Below, piece after piece: positions 7,355-14,295 of a stretch of DNA of 16,265 bases. Below the pieces are notes generated by a model that worked only from the letters and a program-made list of their open reading frames with translations, did no database searches and was not told the origin of the DNA. The position numbers and the translations under genes were made by a program. The DNA is from Austwickia sp. (GTDB taxonomy: Bacteria; Actinomycetota; Actinomycetes; Actinomycetales; Dermatophilaceae): contig JADJTI010000002.1 in NCBI GenBank assembly GCA_016711265.1, positions 1-16,265 on the forward strand, given 5' to 3'. Position 1 is the stretch's first letter, and every line of letters starts with the position of its first letter.

Positions 7355-7380
7355 AGGCCGACGTGGGCCTACGTTGGCCT
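7355..7380. promoter_or_regulatory. Dyad, candidate operator of the glycoside hydrolase gene
   Basis: AGGCCGACGT (7355-7364) and ACGTTGGCCT (7371-7380) form a 10+10 dyad with one mismatch and a 6-base spacer. It is centred about 41 bases before the ATG, just upstream of the putative -10. Its size and symmetry suit a LacI- or TetR-type repressor site. No regulator gene is adjacent. Confidence 0.4.
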
Positions 7381-7417
7381 GGGTGCACCACCGGTTCGCA
7401 GCAGTCCGGATCGTCGG

Positions 7418-7834
7418 TCAGCCGCTGCCCCACGCCGCGTCGAGTTCGGCCAGGGCGTCCTGCGCCAGGGAGGTGGCTTCGGACGACGTACGACTCCACC
7501 AGGTGCCCGAGGTCAGGCCCAGTCCCCGCGTGGCCACCTCGATCCGACGCTGGGCAGCCGCCAGACCGGAGGCGTCGCCGCGCTTGGCGGCGACCCGCGC
7601 CCTGGTCCGGCCCTGCGCCAGGTGGCGGTTCAACCGCACCGCGACCTGATCGGGGAGCCGAGGGTCCGGGCCCCGCCACTTCTGGCCGTCTCGATCGGCA
7701 TCGGGGACCGACCGATCTGCCGGCCGAGGGAGCTTGAGGGCTTCCGCCGCGAAGTCCTCCGCAAACGTCAGGCCCGCGAAGATGTCAGCGTCCTCGGTCT
7801 GGCTTCGCCGACCGGCCCCATCCGGCGCAGTCAT
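7418..7834 (-). CDS. Hypothetical protein coupled to L-lactate dehydrogenase
   Basis: This is a 138-residue soluble protein that I do not recognise. It begins MTAPDGAGRRSQTEDADIFA, is acidic for the first 35 residues (FAEDFAAEALKLPRPADR), then Arg-rich and probably helical (RLNRHLAQGRTRARVAAKRG, LAAAQRRIEVATRGLGL), and ends acidic (SLAQDALAELDAAWGSG). It has no signal peptide or membrane segment. Its ATG (7832-7834) overlaps the ldh stop as ATGA, so translation should be coupled to lactate dehydrogenase. The frame is intact, with strong third-position GC, supporting a real gene. A partner or regulator of LDH is possible from position only. Confidence 0.75.
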   Translation of the reverse strand: MTAPDGAGRRSQTEDADIFAGLTFAEDFAAEALKLPRPADRSVPDADRDGQKWRGPDPRLPDQVAVRLNRHLAQGRTRARVAAKRGDASGLAAAQRRIEVATRGLGLTSGTWWSRTSSEATSLAQDALAELDAAWGSG

Positions 7835-8784
7835 CCCCGTGCCGCCCAGATCGGGTCCTGCACCGCCCGCAGCGTGGCCACGGAGGCGTCGAACTTGGCT
7901 TGCTCCTCCGGTTCCAGGTCCAGCTCCCGGATCTCGCGAATCCCGCGGCGACCCACCGACACCGGCACGCCGATGTACACCCCTTCGTGGCCGAACTCCC
8001 CCTCCAGCAGTGCCGACACCGGCAGCGTCACCTTCTGGTTGGCCAGCACCGCGAGGGTGATGCGGGCCAGCGCCATTCCGATGCCGTAGCTGGTGGAGCC
8101 CTTGGCGTCGATGATGTCGTACGCCGCGTCGCGGGTTCGCACGAAGATGTCCTCGATGTCGGCGCGCATCTCCGGCCGGGCGGCCAGGCGCTTGGTCAGC
8201 GACCGCCCCGCGATCGAGGCCGAACTCCACACCGGGAGTTCGGAGTCGCCGTGCTCGCCGATGATCGTGGCGTGCACGTTGGTGGTGGCGACCTCGAAGT
8301 ACTCCGCCAGATTGAACCGCAGGCGTGCGGTGTCGAGCATCGTGCCGCTGCCGATGACCTGGGCAGACGGCAGCCCGGAGAACCGCCACGTCGAATAGGT
8401 GAGTACGTCCACCGGGTTCGTGGCGACCAGGATGATGCCGTCGAAACCACTGGCCATCACCTTGCCGACGACGTCCTCGAAGATCCGCACGTTCACCTCG
8501 ACCAGCTCCAGGCGGGTCTGGCCGGGCTTCTGAGCCGCTCCGGCGCAGATCACCACCATCGCGGCATCGGAGCAGTCGGCGTACTCGCCCAGATTGATGC
8601 TCATCGGCGAGGACGCCCAGGCGATGCCGTGGTTGAGGTCCATGATCTCCCCGCGCAGCCGGTTCTCATCCAGGTCGATGAGCACGAGCTCATCGCAGAT
8701 GCCCTGGTTGACGACGGCGTAGGCGTAGGCCATCCCGACGGCACCAGTGCCGATCAACACGACCTTATTCGCCACGAACTTCAT
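7831..8784 (-). CDS. ldh: L-lactate dehydrogenase
   Basis: This is an intact 317-residue cytosolic enzyme that interconverts pyruvate and L-lactate with NADH. The Rossmann motif GTGAVGMAYA is at residues 12-21 and an acidic NAD-binding residue is in LIDLDENRLRGE. The loop AQKPGQTR has Gln85, which marks lactate rather than malate specificity, and catalytic Arg91. LDTARLR has Asp151 and substrate-binding Arg154, and GEHGDSELPVWS has the catalytic His178. The length is usual for the family. The start ATG 8784 has a strong AAGAAGGAG 7 bases upstream. It heads a minus-strand run with the coupled 138-aa gene and possibly the lipoprotein glycoside hydrolase. It suggests lactate production, hence fermentative ability, or lactate use. 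Confidence 0.96.
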   Translation of the reverse strand: MKFVANKVVLIGTGAVGMAYAYAVVNQGICDELVLIDLDENRLRGEIMDLNHGIAWASSPMSINLGEYADCSDAAMVVICAGAAQKPGQTRLELVEVNVRIFEDVVGKVMASGFDGIILVATNPVDVLTYSTWRFSGLPSAQVIGSGTMLDTARLRFNLAEYFEVATTNVHATIIGEHGDSELPVWSSASIAGRSLTKRLAARPEMRADIEDIFVRTRDAAYDIIDAKGSTSYGIGMALARITLAVLANQKVTLPVSALLEGEFGHEGVYIGVPVSVGRRGIREIRELDLEPEEQAKFDASVATLRAVQDPIWAARG

Positions 8785-9111
8785 CGAGGGACTCCTTCTT
8801 CGCGGGAGGCGCCGCGTCCGACTGCGGTGGACAATGTGATGAGGTTCACTGACGAGATGCCGCTCTTCAGTCGACCAGATGAGACCTCACTGTCGACATC
8901 TTCCCAGTTCACGGGAGCGACCGCTGCAAGCCCTGCCATGCTCACTGAGTCCGGACGACGGGACGCGGGTCGTCCTCGGATCGGTCGGCGCCTACGACAT
9001 GGCGTGCGCTCGGGGATGCATCAGGCGTCTGCCAGATATCTGGTGCTTATCGGGGGCGCCTCGAGCCGGTTCCTGAGGAATGTGGGCTGAACGAGAAGAG
9101 GATGGCTTCAA
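8785..9111. other. Intergenic region between ldh and the DCC gene
   Basis: This 327-base divergent gap contains the ldh ribosome site (8792-8800) and a perfect 12-base palindrome (9032-9043). I find no convincing gene in it: short frames on both strands lack ribosome sites and family features. It should hold the promoters of ldh (leftward) and of the DCC cassette (rightward), but no clear -35/-10 pair stands out. Confidence 0.5.
9032..9043. promoter_or_regulatory. Perfect 12-bp palindrome upstream of the DCC cassette
   Basis: CCAGATATCTGG reads the same on both strands and is 68 bases before the DCC start. It is a candidate operator. The central GATATC is AT-rich against the surrounding GC-rich DNA. 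Confidence 0.4.
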
Positions 9112-9492
9112 TTGAGTGCTGACGTTCGGGGTGCACTTCTGTTCGATGGCGACTGTGCCTTTTGTGCAGCGTCGATCCAATGGGTCCGCAGGCGTCTCGC
9201 GCCGGCCGTCCCCGCGTGGCCGTTCCAGGAGGTGAATCCGGCTGGACTAGGCGTTTCTCGGGAGCGCTTGACCCGTGAGGTCGTCATGGTCCTGATCGAC
9301 GGGAGTCAGCTGGGCGGCGCGGATGCCTTTCTCGCGTGGGCGGCGTCCGGAAAGGGTGTCGTGAGTCGTGGCGCCGGGTTGCTGTGCGCAGAGCCTACGC
9401 TGCGAGTGGCCCGCCTGATATACTGTTGGGTCGCGAAGAACCGCGCGCATTGGCGCTTCCCCCCTCGCCCGCGTGGGGTCGCCCGTCACTAA
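9112..9492 (+). CDS. DCC-family (DUF393) thiol-disulfide oxidoreductase-like protein
   Basis: This is an intact 126-residue protein. Near its N-terminus ALLFDGDCAFCAASIQWVRR carries the DGDCxxC signature (Cys15, Cys18) of the DCC family, thioredoxin-like proteins thought to act in thiol-disulfide exchange. Later motifs PFQEVNPAGLG, DGSQLGGADAFLAWAAS and RLIYCWVAKNRAHW also match. The TTG at 9112 is the only sensible start: the next in-frame stop upstream is at 9088 and AGAGGA lies about 9 bases before it. The end differs from the common PxxC tail of the family. It opens a small same-strand cassette of less GC-extreme DNA, followed without a gap by a two-cysteine peptide gene. Partner and substrate are unknown. 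Confidence 0.85.
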   Translation: MSADVRGALLFDGDCAFCAASIQWVRRRLAPAVPAWPFQEVNPAGLGVSRERLTREVVMVLIDGSQLGGADAFLAWAASGKGVVSRGAGLLCAEPTLRVARLIYCWVAKNRAHWRFPPRPRGVARH

Positions 9493-9634
9493 CTCAACGC
9501 CTTTCATTGCATTGTCTTCGGTGTACGCCACAGCTCTCGCTGCGCGAGCTGGCATCGCGTACAGCGAGGGCAAGTGCGTCGCCATCAACCAATTCAGCTA
9601 CATCGCGCACTACTCTGAGGGCTACTGTCGCTAG
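9473..9634 (+). CDS. Small two-cysteine peptide, unknown function
   Basis: From GTG 9473 this frame encodes 53 residues. It begins MGSPVTNSTPFIALSSVYAT, continues with a mildly hydrophobic stretch (residues 11-30), and ends KCVAINQFSYIAHYSEGYCR with TAG at 9632-9634. The two Cys are 17 residues apart and could form a loop. It overlaps the DCC gene end by 20 bases and stops 25 bases before the next gene. I do not recognise it, and there is no clear Shine-Dalgarno. A shorter start at TTG 9512 is possible. It may be a genuine small protein, possibly a substrate of the DCC protein, or chance. Confidence 0.35.
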   Translation: MGSPVTNSTPFIALSSVYATALAARAGIAYSEGKCVAINQFSYIAHYSEGYCR

Positions 9635-9659
9635 TCATTTTCGGTGAAAGGCCGAGGCC

Positions 9660-9742
9660 ATGTCGCTCATCGTCGCGCTGCTCTTGGCAAGCGCATTTCT
9701 AACAGTCACCTTGCGCAACCAACATACTGGCTGGCGATTTCT
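9660..9742 (+). pseudogene. Small membrane protein, 5' part (split by ISL3 element)
   Basis: The ATG at 9660 with GAAAGG about 9 bases upstream encodes MSLIVALLLASAFLTVTLRN and QHTGWRF before the insertion sequence begins at 9743. As it stands the frame ends 5 codons into the IS (TGA 9756-9758), giving a 32-residue remnant. Removing the IS and one copy of its 8-bp duplication joins this part exactly in frame with 11231-11408. That gives an 86-residue protein with three likely membrane helices (residues 2-18, 36-53, 59-77). The family is not recognised. It stands 25 bases after the two-cysteine peptide gene and was probably co-transcribed with it. Confidence 0.75.
9735..9742 (+). repeat. Target site duplication, left copy
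   Basis: CGATTTCT directly before the left inverted repeat of the IS. It is identical to 11223-11230, and 8 bp is the usual length for ISL3 elements. Confidence 0.95.
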
Positions 9743-9770
9743 GGCTCTTCACCGATGAGTGTGGGGTGAG
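9743..9770 (+). repeat. Left terminal inverted repeat (IRL)
   Basis: 28 bases beginning GGCTCTTCACC and ending GTGTGGGGTGAG, perfectly complementary to the right repeat. Confidence 0.95.
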
Positions 9771-9870
9771 CACGGCGCGCCGAGCGGCTGGTTGAGGCTG
9801 GGGAGGGGGTCGAGGTCCCCGAGGATCAGAGGACTTCTACCTCTTCTGAAATCGAGGACCTCGACGATGA

Positions 9871-11216
9871 GTGAGCCTACGTCGTGCTGCCGTGTCCGCG
9901 GTGGCTACTGCGAGCGTTGCGACGTGCTGGTCGGGTTGGAGAGGACTGCACGTGATCGGGGTCGACCGCGACGACGGGGGCTGGCTCGTTGTCGAGGTTG
10001 AGTCCGAGCCGACGCCGATGGGCTGCCCGGCCTGCGGGGTTGTCGCGCACAGTCATGGGCGTGTGCTCGTGCGGCTTGTCGACGCTCCGGCGATGGGCCG
10101 CCCGGTGCGGATCTTCTGGCGTAAGCGGCGGTGGGTGTGCCCCGACCCTGGCTGCCCGGTCGGGACGTTCGTGGAGCAGGACGACCGCATCGCCGCGCCG
10201 CGGTCGTCGTTGACGACGCGGGCGTGCCGGTGGGCGATCGAGCAGATACGCCGCGAGCACGCCTCGGTGAACGGGATCCGCCGCCAACTCGGCACCGGGT
10301 GGCGCACGGTGTGGGACTCGATCCGGCCGCTGCTGCAGGCGATGGACGCTGACCCGGCCCGCTTCGAGGGCGTGACCATCCTGGGGTCGATGAGCACGTG
10401 TGGCACCACGTGTCGACCAAGCCGTTCGAGGCCGGTGGGCGCGGGCCGAAGGAGCTGACCGGGATGGTCGACCTGACCCGAGATGCGCACGGCCGCACCA
10501 GGGCTCGCCTGCTGGACCTGGTCCCCGGACGCTCCGGACAGGCCTACAAGACCTGGCTCACCGAGCGCGGCGACGCCTTCCGGGCCGGGGTGCAAATCGC
10601 CACCCTGGACCCGTTCCGCGGGTACAAGAACGCCATCGATGACCAGCTCGAGGACGCCCGCGCTGTCCTGGACGCCTTCCACGTCGTCAAACTCGCCACC
10701 GGTGTCGTCGACGAGGTCCGCCGACGGGTCCAGCAGGACATCCACGGCCACCGCGGCCGCCGTGACGACCCGCTGTACCGGATCCGGAACATCCTGCGCG
10801 CCGGCGAAGAACACCTCACCGACCGGCAACGAGCGCGGCTGGACACGGCGTGGACCGCCGACGAGCGGCACGTCGAAGTCGAGCTCGCCTGGCGCTGCGC
10901 CCAGCAGGTCCGCTCCGCCTACCACCAGGACAGCCCCGCCGCCGGACGCAAGATCGCTGAGAAGATCCTGCAGTCCTTCACCTCGTGCCCGATCCCCGAG
11001 GTCGCCCGCCTGGGCCGCACCCTGAAGCAGTGGCGCACCGAGTACCTCGGCTACTTCGACACCAACGGCGCGAGCAACGGTGGCACTGAGGCAGTGAACG
11101 GGCTCATCGAACTCCACCGACGCGTCGCCCGCGGATTCCGCAACAGAGACAACTACCGCCTCCGAATGCTCCTCATCGGCGGCGGACTCGACCCCTCACC
11201 CCACACTCATCGGTGA
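9871..11216 (+). CDS. ISL3-family transposase, one internal frameshift
   Basis: This is a DDE transposase. The N-terminal zinc-binding region has CPACGVVAHSHG and RRWVCPDPGCPVGTFV (about 10020-10170), then a helix-turn-helix-like stretch HASVNGIRRQLGTGWRTVWD. The catalytic core has the first Asp in (G)VDEHVWHHVS, the second in VLDAFHVVKLA (near 10675), and Glu in NGGTEAVNGLI (near 11090), followed by the family tail RRVARGFRNRDNYRLRMLLI. The frame changes at about 10385, where GGGG in CTGGGGTCG needs one more G to read LGVDEHVW. The stop at 11214-11216 lies inside the right inverted repeat. The start is uncertain: GTG 9871 is in frame without correction, while ATG 9867 would need one base removed near 9943. 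About 448 residues, normal for the family. Confidence 0.9.
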
Positions 11217-11222
11217 AGAGCC
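11195..11222 (-). repeat. Right terminal inverted repeat (IRR)
   Basis: 28 bases, exact reverse complement of 9743-9770. It contains the transposase stop codon. Confidence 0.95.
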
Positions 11223-11230
11223 CGATTTCT
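11223..11230 (+). repeat. Target site duplication, right copy
   Basis: CGATTTCT directly after the right inverted repeat, identical to 9735-9742. Confidence 0.95.
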
Positions 11231-11408
11231 TGACTACCAATGGCGTGACATCATGGTGGGCGCTGCGATCGTTGGCGTCTCGTCGGGCCTCATCGGCCTG
11301 ATCGGTCGTGACTGGATCGGAGGCGCTACCTACGGTTTGTGCTTGGCCGCCCTGTACCTGTGCATGCCTTGGGTGGTCGCTCGGCGATCGGCCCCCGGTC
11401 GCAGGTAG
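11231..11408 (+). pseudogene. Small membrane protein, 3' part (split by ISL3 element)
   Basis: This continues the gene begun at 9660. Joined across the IS it reads WRFLDYQWRDIMVGAAIVG, VSSGLIGLIGRDWIGG, ATYGLCLAALYLCMPWVVA and RRSAPGRR, then TAG 11406-11408. The two parts (83 + 178 bases) total 261, exactly 87 codons, with no stop at the junction, so the interrupted reading frame is well supported. It has two further membrane helices and a basic C-terminal tail, which by the positive-inside rule should be cytoplasmic. Separated from its start, this part is probably not expressed. Confidence 0.72.
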
Positions 11409-11507
11409 ACCCTCCATATTTGTGGCCTCTGTGGCGAACCTTACGTCTCCACAGAGGCTACAAGGCTGCACAACGGGCGCTGTCCGAGTTGCGGTTGCGC
11501 TGGGTGA
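11409..11507 (+). pseudogene. Zinc-ribbon reading frame directly after the split membrane gene
   Basis: In the same frame as the membrane protein and directly after its TAG, the bases read TLHICGLCGEPYVSTEATRL, then HNGRCPSCGCAG and TGA 11505-11507. This is a CxxC...CxxC zinc ribbon, unlikely by chance. No start codon (ATG/GTG/TTG) lies between the TAG and the first Cys. The likeliest reading is that this was the C-terminal domain of the membrane protein (about 119 residues in all) and that the TAG is a nonsense change after the IS killed the gene, or a base error. An independent gene with an unusual start is less likely. Confidence 0.4.
11425..11458. other. Perfect 10-bp inverted repeat within the zinc-ribbon region
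   Basis: GCCTCTGTGG (11425-11434) and CCACAGAGGC (11449-11458) are exact complements around a 14-base spacer. It has no T-run after it. It overlaps the zinc-ribbon codons, so it may be a by-product of coding or a site in its own right. Confidence 0.4.
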
Positions 11508-11603
11508 GTGGCGCGCTGGTGGCGGCGTGATTAGCCTGCGAGGGTGGCGTCGTGTGGGTAACGCCGCGCTGCCTGTAAGCCTCATCCTGGCCACCCGCCG
11601 CGC

Positions 11604-12971
11604 TCAGCACTCCGTCACGTTGACGGCCAAGCCGCCACGGGCGGTCTCCTTGTACTTGGACGACATGTCACGGCCGGTGTCCCGCATCGTCTTGATCACC
11701 TTGTCCAGGAGACGATGTGCGTGCCGTCACCGCGCAGCGCCGTGTGCGCCGCCGTGATCGCTTTGACCGCCGCGACGGCGTTCCGTTCGATGCAGGGGAT
11801 CTGGACCAGACCACCGACCGGGTCACAGGTCAACCCGAGATTGTGTTCCATGGCGATTTCGGCGGCGTTCTCCACCTGCGCCGGGGTGCCGCCCATGACG
11901 GCCGCCATCCCCCGGCGGCCATTGCGCACGCCGACCCCACCTCACCCTGGCAGCCCACCTCGGCGCCGCTGATCGAGGCGGTCTCCTTGATGATCACCCC
12001 AGCGCCGCCGCCGTCAGCAGGAAGCGGACCACCCCGTCGTCGTCGGCCCCGGGCATCCAGTCGACGTAATAATGCAACACCGCGGGAATCACCCCCGCCG
12101 CGCCGTTGGTGGGGGCGGTCACGACCCGGCCGCCGGCGGCGTTCTCTTCGTTGACCGCCAGCGCGTAGAGGGTGATCCAGTCGAGTCCGCGCAGCGGATC
12201 GGTGCTGTCCCGCTCCTGCCGCAGCCTGATCGACAACTCTGGCGCGCGCCGCCGTACCCGCAACCCACCCGGAAGGACCCCCTCGGTGGCGATACCGGCT
12301 GCCACACACTCGCGCATCACCCGCCACAGGCCGATCAGCCCCGATCGGACCTCCGCCTCGGTCCGCCAGGACAGCTCGTTCTCCAGCATGATCCGCGCCA
12401 TCGACTTTCCCTCGGTCGCGCAGATCGCCAACAGCTCGTCACCGGTGCGGAACGGGTGGGCCACCGGCGTGGGATCGGGCACCAATCGAGCTGGCCCGCC
12501 GCCCTCGGCGGACAGCACGAAGCCCCCGCCGATGGAGTAGTAGGTGCGGTGCGCAAGCTGGGTGTCCTGCGCGTACGCCGCGAAGGTCATCCCGTTCGGA
12601 TGCGCCGGCAAGGTCGCCCGGCGGTGCATGACCAGGTCGCGATCCAGGTCGAAAGGCACCGATCGCCGACCCAGCAACGGCACGGCGCGTTCGGCCCGCA
12701 TGTGGTTCGCCTCGCCCCGGGCGGCCACCGGGTCACAACGCTGCGGGTCGTGACCGGCTAAACCCAGCAGTACGGCGTTCGGGCTGCCGTGTCCGTGGCC
12801 GGTGGCACCGAGCGAGCCGTACAGCTCGACGTGCACCCGGGTGACCTGATCCAGCAGACCCTCGGCGTCCAACGACCGGGCGAAGCGCAACGCCGCCAAC
12901 ATGGGTCCCACCGTGTGCGAACTGGAGGGGCCGATCCCAACCGTGAATAGGTCGAAGGCACTCAGCGTCAT
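11604..12971 (-). CDS. sdaA: L-serine ammonia-lyase (iron-sulfur serine dehydratase), frame-shifted
   Basis: This is a cytosolic [4Fe-4S] enzyme that converts L-serine to pyruvate and ammonia. From ATG 12971: MTLSAFDLFTVGIGPSSSHT, VHVELYGSLGATGHGHG, NGMTFAAYAQD, YYSIGGGFVLS, ALAVNEENAAGGRVVTAPTN, then (shifted) GVIIKETASISGAEVGCQGE, MAAVMGGTPAQVENAAEIAM, GLTCDPVGGLVQIPCIERNA and SSKYKETARGGLAVNVTEC with TGA 11604-11606. Cluster cysteines are in GCQGEVGSAC and LTCDPVGGLVQIPC. Three shifts are each one base short in a G or C run: near 11998 (GGGG), near 11915 (GGGGG) and near 11710 (CC). About 456 residues after repair, the family norm. N-terminal beta and C-terminal alpha domains are in one chain. 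The terminal Cys is notable, as it can ligate the cluster in Legionella LSD. Confidence 0.94.
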
Positions 12972-13063
12972 GTCGCCTCCCGCTGGTGATCTACGCCACA
13001 GTGATCATCGCACAGCGGCGCCAGCGGACACCTGACCTCGCAGAATCCTCCGATGAACCATGT

Positions 13064-13089
13064 CCCGCCACCCGGGCCGGGGTGGCGGG
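13064..13089. other. Strong GC hairpin between sdaA and the diiron-enzyme gene
   Basis: CCCGCCACCC (13064-13073) and GGGTGGCGGG (13080-13089) are exact complements around a 6-base loop. It lies in the divergent gap 12972-13185, 93 bases from sdaA and 97 bases from the rightward gene. It may be an operator, a leader hairpin or GC-rich chance. No T-run follows. No clear promoter boxes are seen in this gap. Confidence 0.35.
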
Positions 13090-13185
13090 TGTGGAAGGTT
13101 GCCCTCGGCGGGCGGCGCGGTGGCCCGCGGCCTACAGTGAGCCCACCTCGCCACCGCCCACCCCATCCCCTCGCCACCACGACCG

Positions 13186-14295
13186 ATGGATCCTGCGATG
13201 CCTCTGCCCTCCCCCCGCGGTCCCGTCAGCGCGGCCCTGCTGGGGCTGTTGGCCGGACCCCCCACCGGTACGCCGTCCGGCGGCTGCGACCGGAGCCTCG
13301 CCCTTGCTGAACTGATCGAGGGTGCCCTGGCGCACTGCGCCGACCTGCTGACCGACGACGACCTGCAGGCGACCCTCTACTGCCGGTACGCCCTGCATCT
13401 GCACGGGTTGCCCGGCGTGGATGATCGCTGGGAATGGCACCCGGCGTTGGCCAGCGCCACAGCGAGCCTGGAAACGGCGTTCGAGGACGCCCTCAGGGCC
13501 GCGGCCGACGCGATCATCCAGGACGCGCAGGCCTCCCGGACTGAGCGGGCCGAACTGGTCACGCGCCCGGGCGGGTCACCGTCCGGCCAGGTCGGTGACG
13601 TGCTGGGCTGCCTGACCTCGATGGCTCGTCTGGACCTGGGGCCCTCGTTGTCCCACTATCTGGCTCGGCGGGCCAGCCGGGACCAGTTCGTCGACTTCGT
13701 CCGGGTGCGCTCCGTGTACCAACTCAAGGAAGCCGACCCGCACACCTGGGCGATCCCCCGGCTGCGCGGGCGGGCCAAGTCGGCACTGGTGGAGATTCAG
13801 GGCGACGAGTACGGCAACGGCATCCCCGCCCGGATGCACTCGACCCTGTTCGCGCAGACCATGCGCTCGGTGGGGCTGGACGACACCCTCGGCAGCCAGG
13901 TGGACGACGTACCGGCGGTGGTGCTGGCGGCCGACAACGCGGCGGTGATGTTCGGGCTGCACCGGCGGCTGCGGGGAGCCGTGGTGGGCCATCTGGCGGC
14001 CCTGGAGATGACGTCGGCGCTGCCCATGCAGCGATACGCCCGGGCTGCCACCCGGCTGGGACTGGGTACGGCGGGCAGCGCGTACTTCGACGAACACGTC
14101 GAAGCGGACGCCGTCCATGAGCAGGTGGCTCTGCACGATCTGGTCGCGCCGTTGATCGCCGCCGAACCCGATCTCGTGTCGGACGTGCTGTTCGGCGCGG
14201 CCACCTGCCTGGTGCTCGATGCCGCCGTCGCCGCCCACCTGCTCAGCGGGTGGGAATGGACCCGCACCCCGGTCACGGCGGGGAGTGTCCGGTGA
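13186..14295 (+). CDS. Iron-containing redox enzyme (haem-oxygenase-like diiron oxidase/oxygenase family)
   Basis: This is an intact 369-residue soluble, helix-rich protein. Candidate iron ligands are Glu182 in VYQLKEADPHTWAIPRL, Glu203 with Asp207/Glu208 in ALVEIQGDEYGNG, His218 in ARMHSTLF, and His304, Asp308 and His311 in YFDEHVEADAVHEQ. The KEADPHTWAIPRL...EIQxDEYGxG...EHVxxDxxH pattern matches the haem-oxygenase-like diiron group annotated as 'iron-containing redox enzyme family', relatives of UndA, BesC and SznF, which use O2 to oxidise small organic substrates. The ligand assignment is by pattern, not structure. ATG 13186 is used; ATG 13198 is an alternative. Its stop overlaps the next gene's GTG (GTGA), so it is translationally coupled to a CDGSH iron-sulfur protein, a plausible electron donor. 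The substrate is unknown. Confidence 0.82.
   Translation: MDPAMPLPSPRGPVSAALLGLLAGPPTGTPSGGCDRSLALAELIEGALAHCADLLTDDDLQATLYCRYALHLHGLPGVDDRWEWHPALASATASLETAFEDALRAAADAIIQDAQASRTERAELVTRPGGSPSGQVGDVLGCLTSMARLDLGPSLSHYLARRASRDQFVDFVRVRSVYQLKEADPHTWAIPRLRGRAKSALVEIQGDEYGNGIPARMHSTLFAQTMRSVGLDDTLGSQVDDVPAVVLAADNAAVMFGLHRRLRGAVVGHLAALEMTSALPMQRYARAATRLGLGTAGSAYFDEHVEADAVHEQVALHDLVAPLIAAEPDLVSDVLFGAATCLVLDAAVAAHLLSGWEWTRTPVTAGSVR

Larger units (their letters stand above)
9743..11222 (+). mobile_element. ISL3-family insertion sequence, complete, 1480 bp
   Basis: Both ends are intact. The left repeat 9743-9770 begins GGCTCTTCACCGATGAGTG, and the right repeat 11195-11222 is its perfect 28-base reverse complement. 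Identical 8-bp direct repeats flank the element. It carries one ISL3 transposase gene on the plus strand. The exact target duplication and uninterrupted repeats indicate an insertion recent enough to show no decay at the ends. The one break in the transposase is in a G run and may be a sequencing error. Confidence 0.96.

Noticed and set aside
6598..7737. Plus-strand open frame (379 codons) over the glycoside hydrolase N-terminus
   Set aside because: It is antisense to the lipoprotein, which has a signal peptide and catalytic motifs; this frame has neither a ribosome site nor family features.
7900..9090. Long plus-strand open frame (396 codons) over ldh
   Set aside because: It is antisense to a fully recognised, intact lactate dehydrogenase. 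Its His/Arg/Gly-rich composition is that of a mirror frame in GC-rich DNA.
10053..11117. Minus-strand open frame (354 codons) inside the IS
   Set aside because: It is the complement of the transposase codons. ISL3 elements of this size normally carry one gene.
11308..11757. Plus-strand frame of 149 codons across the zinc-ribbon region and sdaA 3' end
   Set aside because: It crosses the membrane-gene remnant in another frame and runs antisense into sdaA, with no recognisable features.
13005..13265. Minus-strand frame in the sdaA/diiron gap as a small gene
   Set aside because: Low-complexity Gly/Arg/Pro composition, no ribosome site, and overlap with the start of the diiron enzyme.
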